The notes beneath the pieces are model-generated. The model made no database searches and had not been told where the DNA came from. It saw only the letters and a program-made list of their open reading frames with translations. The position numbers and the translations under genes are program-made. DNA of 64,000 nucleotides from Nymphaea colorata (Eukaryota > Streptophyta > Magnoliopsida > Nymphaeales > Nymphaeaceae). The stretch covers positions 28,181,934 to 28,245,933 of the forward strand of contig NC_045138.2 in assembly GCF_008831285.2 (NCBI RefSeq), read 5' to 3'. This document shows, piece by piece, positions 61,301 to 64,000 of this stretch. The first letter of the stretch is position 1. Each line of letters starts with the position of its first letter.

Positions 61301-62384
61301 ACAGATCTTTCACAGCTTTCCTGACAACAGGAGCCCTACATCATTTGTCCCACCAGGCTATGAATGGATTATATTCAGATCGGACCATGACAATTTTTGG
61401 ATCTTGCTGTGTTTGATTCGGAATCAGAATCTGATTTGGACATAGAAAATAGAAAACAGTATCTGATTTTTTATATCTAATCTAACTGGGCGAAATATAT
61501 ACCACATTGGCATCCTATTACTAATAAGATGTATGAATTTTCTCATTGGATCCAATTACTTGGAGGATTCTCATCAAGTATAAGGTTTACTACCTTGTAG
61601 CTTCCTCTTTTGTTCCCTTAGCTTTTACTCTTGCGCTCACACACTTGTGTTCTTCATTTATTGTTCACATACCAAGGAGAACAGATAAATGGTAAACACG
61701 TACACAGAGCATTAATACATCTTGCATGTGAATCTCTTTACTCCAGAAGTGAACCTCCAAATTTGTACTCTATACATGTTAGAGAGAGAGAGAGAGAGGT
61801 GCCCCCAAGTTTCAATTCGTCCGGTGTGCATAACTCTAAAAACCACTAGATGGTCAAAAACATTTCATAAATGTGATCTTAATATTATGTAGTCAAGCAA
61901 GTCTCGAATCGCATAATCTCAACGTGGAAGAAGGAAAATAAACTGCACCAAAATCAGTAACTGTAAACTTGCTCCTTCTCTGATAAGTTGCAATGCCAGT
62001 TTAAAACTTGATTAGATAGGAACTGCTAAGTTGGTCGTTCGGTCGTATGATGATACCATCAATATCATACTAGTTTAAGATGGAATCATAATATGGCTAA
62101 TGGCATCATCTTTCTCTAAACCATGCTACACTGTTGGAAAGCTGCTGAATCTTTGGGTTGTGTTTTTTTGTTCATTACGTTAATTGGGCTTCTAAGGTCA
62201 GATCAGGTTAAGAAAAGGACTGCCTATAATAAGAAATTGAAAGAGAGAGGGAGGGAGATCCTAAGCATTAACAGCTTTTCCTCTGTGATTTTCTATTTGG
62301 GTAAATTCTCCAACGACAGGTGACCTCAATAGTAATGGAAAGCAGTAAAAGAGAAAAGTAAACCCCTCTGAACTGCTTGGTCGT

Positions 62385-62426
<42 letters not shown>

Positions 62427-62576
62427 AGAAATAGTTACAGATTTTCCACTGTTACATCTATTTAGTTAAGTTCACCAATCAGAAACAATAAATCATTAAT
62501 AGTACAAAGCAGTGAAGAGGAAGAGGAAAAAAAAAACGCTTTCTTTTTACCAGAAGACAACTGCTTCGTTGTGCTT
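57007..62576. other. Intergenic region between acid phosphatase 2 and the LRR gene
   Basis: No gene is supported. Microsatellites are (AT)n at about 57322-57345, poly-A at 58312-58332, a GA run near 61779-61797, and (AG)n at 62389-62421. A possible SINE head lies at about 59783-59866. The part next to 62577 should hold the LRR gene's 3' UTR. Confidence 0.45.
59783..59866 (-). repeat. Possible tRNA-derived SINE head
   Basis: The minus strand carries AAGAGACATAGTATAGCTGG, resembling the A-box context AAGAGACGTAGCATAACTGG at 21.5 kb. The B-box candidate (GGTCCTCGACC, 59793-59783) is poor, so this is tentative. Confidence 0.3.
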
Positions 62577-63773
62577 TCATGGAGAAGGAAAGCTGGGTGG
62601 CAGGAAGTTGGAGACCAAATTCATTGCTGGCTCCTCCAACAAAGGCCTGCAAAGGAAAGGCTTGGGAGAAGGAATCCTGATGCAGTTCAGCCCTCCCTGA
62701 AAACCAGAACACTCAGGCTCAGGCCTCTGCATCATTCTCCCTGGAATGCAGTTCCCAGATAGATCGAACCCCACATTCTTGATCACCAACCTCGAGCATT
62801 GGTTACTAATTCCAGAGAAGAAGTTGTAGGCAACAGTCAGATTAGCCAAGCTGCTCAGTGAGCAGAGTATATCAGGAAGTATTCCAGAGAACTCGTTGTG
62901 AGCGATATTGAACACCTCGATCCCTGACAAACAAGTGAGAGAGTCAGGAAGCTCCCCACTGAGCGAATTGTAGCTCAAGTCTAAGACCATCATCTGCGAC
63001 AAAAATCCGACTCCTTCGGGTATGCACCCGGTTAGCTGGTTGTTCATAAACAGAATCTCTTTTAGCCTGGAACCGACGTAACCAAAACTTGTTGGTAGGT
63101 TCCCACTGAACTTGTTATTCGCCAAGGTGATGACAGAAGCAGGGGAGTTCCCTAAACTCATTGGTATCTGACCTTCAAACTCATTGTTGTTCAGAAAGAT
63201 TGCATCGAGATTCATACCAAATAGTTCATCAGGAATCCCGCCATTGAATTGGTTGTACCTCAAATCCAAGTAGATCAAGCTTGGCAAACGCAGAATGACG
63301 GCCGGAAATGGTCCTGATAACAGGTTGTTGCTGAGATCAAGCTCTGACAAATAGACCAACGCAGAGAACGAGTCGGGAACGGCGCCAGAGAACCTGTTGG
63401 AGTTGAGGTGAAGGATTGAGAGGTCTGGGAGGTACGAGAGCTCCTTCACCAAGGAGCCCTCAAGGTAGCCATGGTTGAGATCAATGCTGGCAACCACCGG
63501 ACCGGAGACCATGTCCAGCGAGTCTGAGCAGAAGATTCCCTTGTAAGAACAGACGTTTGGGCCTACCCATGTTGCTGTGATGCCAAATGGGTCTCTTGTG
63601 ATTGCAGACTTCCATGCCTGCAGAGCCAAGTACGCATCGTAGAGCCTGGAACTAGAGAAGCCAGGGGGAGATTGAGTAATGATTCCACCTAGGATGCCTC
63701 CATTGGCAAGAGAAGAGCAGAAGAGATGGAAGTGGAGGAAGAAGCAGAGGAGCCAACTCTTCTTCTTCACCAT
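62577..63773 (-). CDS. Secreted leucine-rich repeat protein, LRX-like without extensin tail
   Basis: A single exon of 398 residues with a TGA stop at 62577-62579. Residues 1-23 form a signal peptide with a KKK start and a long hydrophobic core. The N-terminal cap has the family block DPFGITATWVGPNVCSYKG with FC close behind. About nine to ten plant-type LRRs follow, for example LDLSNNLLSGPFP, IFLNNNEFEGQIP and LDLSYNSLSGELP. A Cys-containing C-terminal cap (ECSGFQGGLNC) comes next, then a short tail with a few prolines. Leucine-rich repeat extensins continue into Ser-Pro repeats that anchor them in the wall; here the protein ends instead. Tail-less relatives of similar size exist in plants. 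It is probably extracellular, possibly binding a peptide or wall polymer. That role is inference. Confidence 0.93.
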   Translation of the reverse strand: MVKKKSWLLCFFLHFHLFCSSLANGGILGGIITQSPPGFSSSRLYDAYLALQAWKSAITRDPFGITATWVGPNVCSYKGIFCSDSLDMVSGPVVASIDLNHGYLEGSLVKELSYLPDLSILHLNSNRFSGAVPDSFSALVYLSELDLSNNLLSGPFPAVILRLPSLIYLDLRYNQFNGGIPDELFGMNLDAIFLNNNEFEGQIPMSLGNSPASVITLANNKFSGNLPTSFGYVGSRLKEILFMNNQLTGCIPEGVGFLSQMMVLDLSYNSLSGELPDSLTCLSGIEVFNIAHNEFSGILPDILCSLSSLANLTVAYNFFSGISNQCSRLVIKNVGFDLSGNCIPGRMMQRPEPECSGFQGGLNCIRIPSPKPFLCRPLLEEPAMNLVSNFLPPSFPSP

Positions 63774-63833
63774 CTGGTCAAGAAAGGAATGAGGGAGAGA
63801 GAGAGGGAGAGGGAAGAGGGAGGTTGTGCCATG

Positions 63834-63842
63834 TAAATATAA
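63834..63842 (-). promoter_or_regulatory. TATA box of the LRR gene
   Basis: On the gene strand TTATATTTA lies about 61-69 nt upstream of the start codon at 63773, followed by a purine/pyrimidine-rich leader. The position is typical for a short plant 5' UTR. Confidence 0.55.
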
Positions 63843-64000
63843 GCAAGCGCCAACTTCTTGGCCTCAATCCCACAAAAGGGTCTTAGGCTTCTGAATTTCC
63901 TGGCATGGGCCTTACTTTCTTGTGGGAGGCTGGAGCTGTCAAACCCGAGCAGGTGATTGCTTTGGAATCTTTACAGAATTAACAGGCGCCATACCCAAAA

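Noticed and set aside
1-64000. CRISPR arrays, bacterial operons or phage modules
   Set aside because: The introns, plant gene families and transposon types show plant nuclear DNA, and no regularly spaced repeat array was seen.

Overview
The window is nuclear DNA from a flowering plant. Genes are split by GT-AG introns and are spaced widely in AT-rich DNA full of microsatellites, LTR-retrotransposon, LINE, SINE and MITE remnants. The proteins match plant families: a plant-type MPP alpha, a NAC factor, VSP-type acid phosphatases and a gulonolactone oxidase relic. The species cannot be named from this sequence. I rebuilt exon models by hand from splice signals, codon phase and remembered family similarity. 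No database search was run.

Layout. (1) 1-3260, minus strand: mitochondrial processing peptidase alpha subunit, 11 exons visible, 3' end cut by the window edge. (2) 4910-13598, minus: HAT1-type (type B) histone acetyltransferase. Ten exons give a 463-residue model. Its 4.75-kb first intron holds a complete, very short LTR element of TRIM type and other repeats. (3) 13.6-29.6 kb: no intact gene. It holds a decayed Ty1/copia element, a frameshifted L-gulonolactone-oxidase-like pseudogene, a second TRIM-like element, a copia-type LTR remnant, and a tRNA-derived SINE beside a hAT-like MITE with a clean 8-bp target duplication. (4) 31142-34269, plus: NAC factor of the NAC075/SND2 type, six exons, 439 residues. 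(5) 34.3-48.3 kb: repeats, including a decayed LINE carrying a TRIM solo LTR with a 5-bp target duplication, a second LINE 3' end, and a degenerate local duplication. (6) 48398-49906 and 54863-57006, plus: two tandem HAD-type acid phosphatase genes with identical exon phases. Between them lie long AT and CT/AT microsatellites and a long hairpin near 53.0 kb. (7) 62577-63773, minus: a single-exon secreted LRR protein related to leucine-rich-repeat extensins but without the extensin tail.

The genes do not form a pathway. They are ordinary independent plant genes. The two acid phosphatases are linked by tandem duplication. The more unusual material lies in the mobile-element remnants, above all one TRIM family represented by an intact element, a diverged copy and a solo LTR in a single window.
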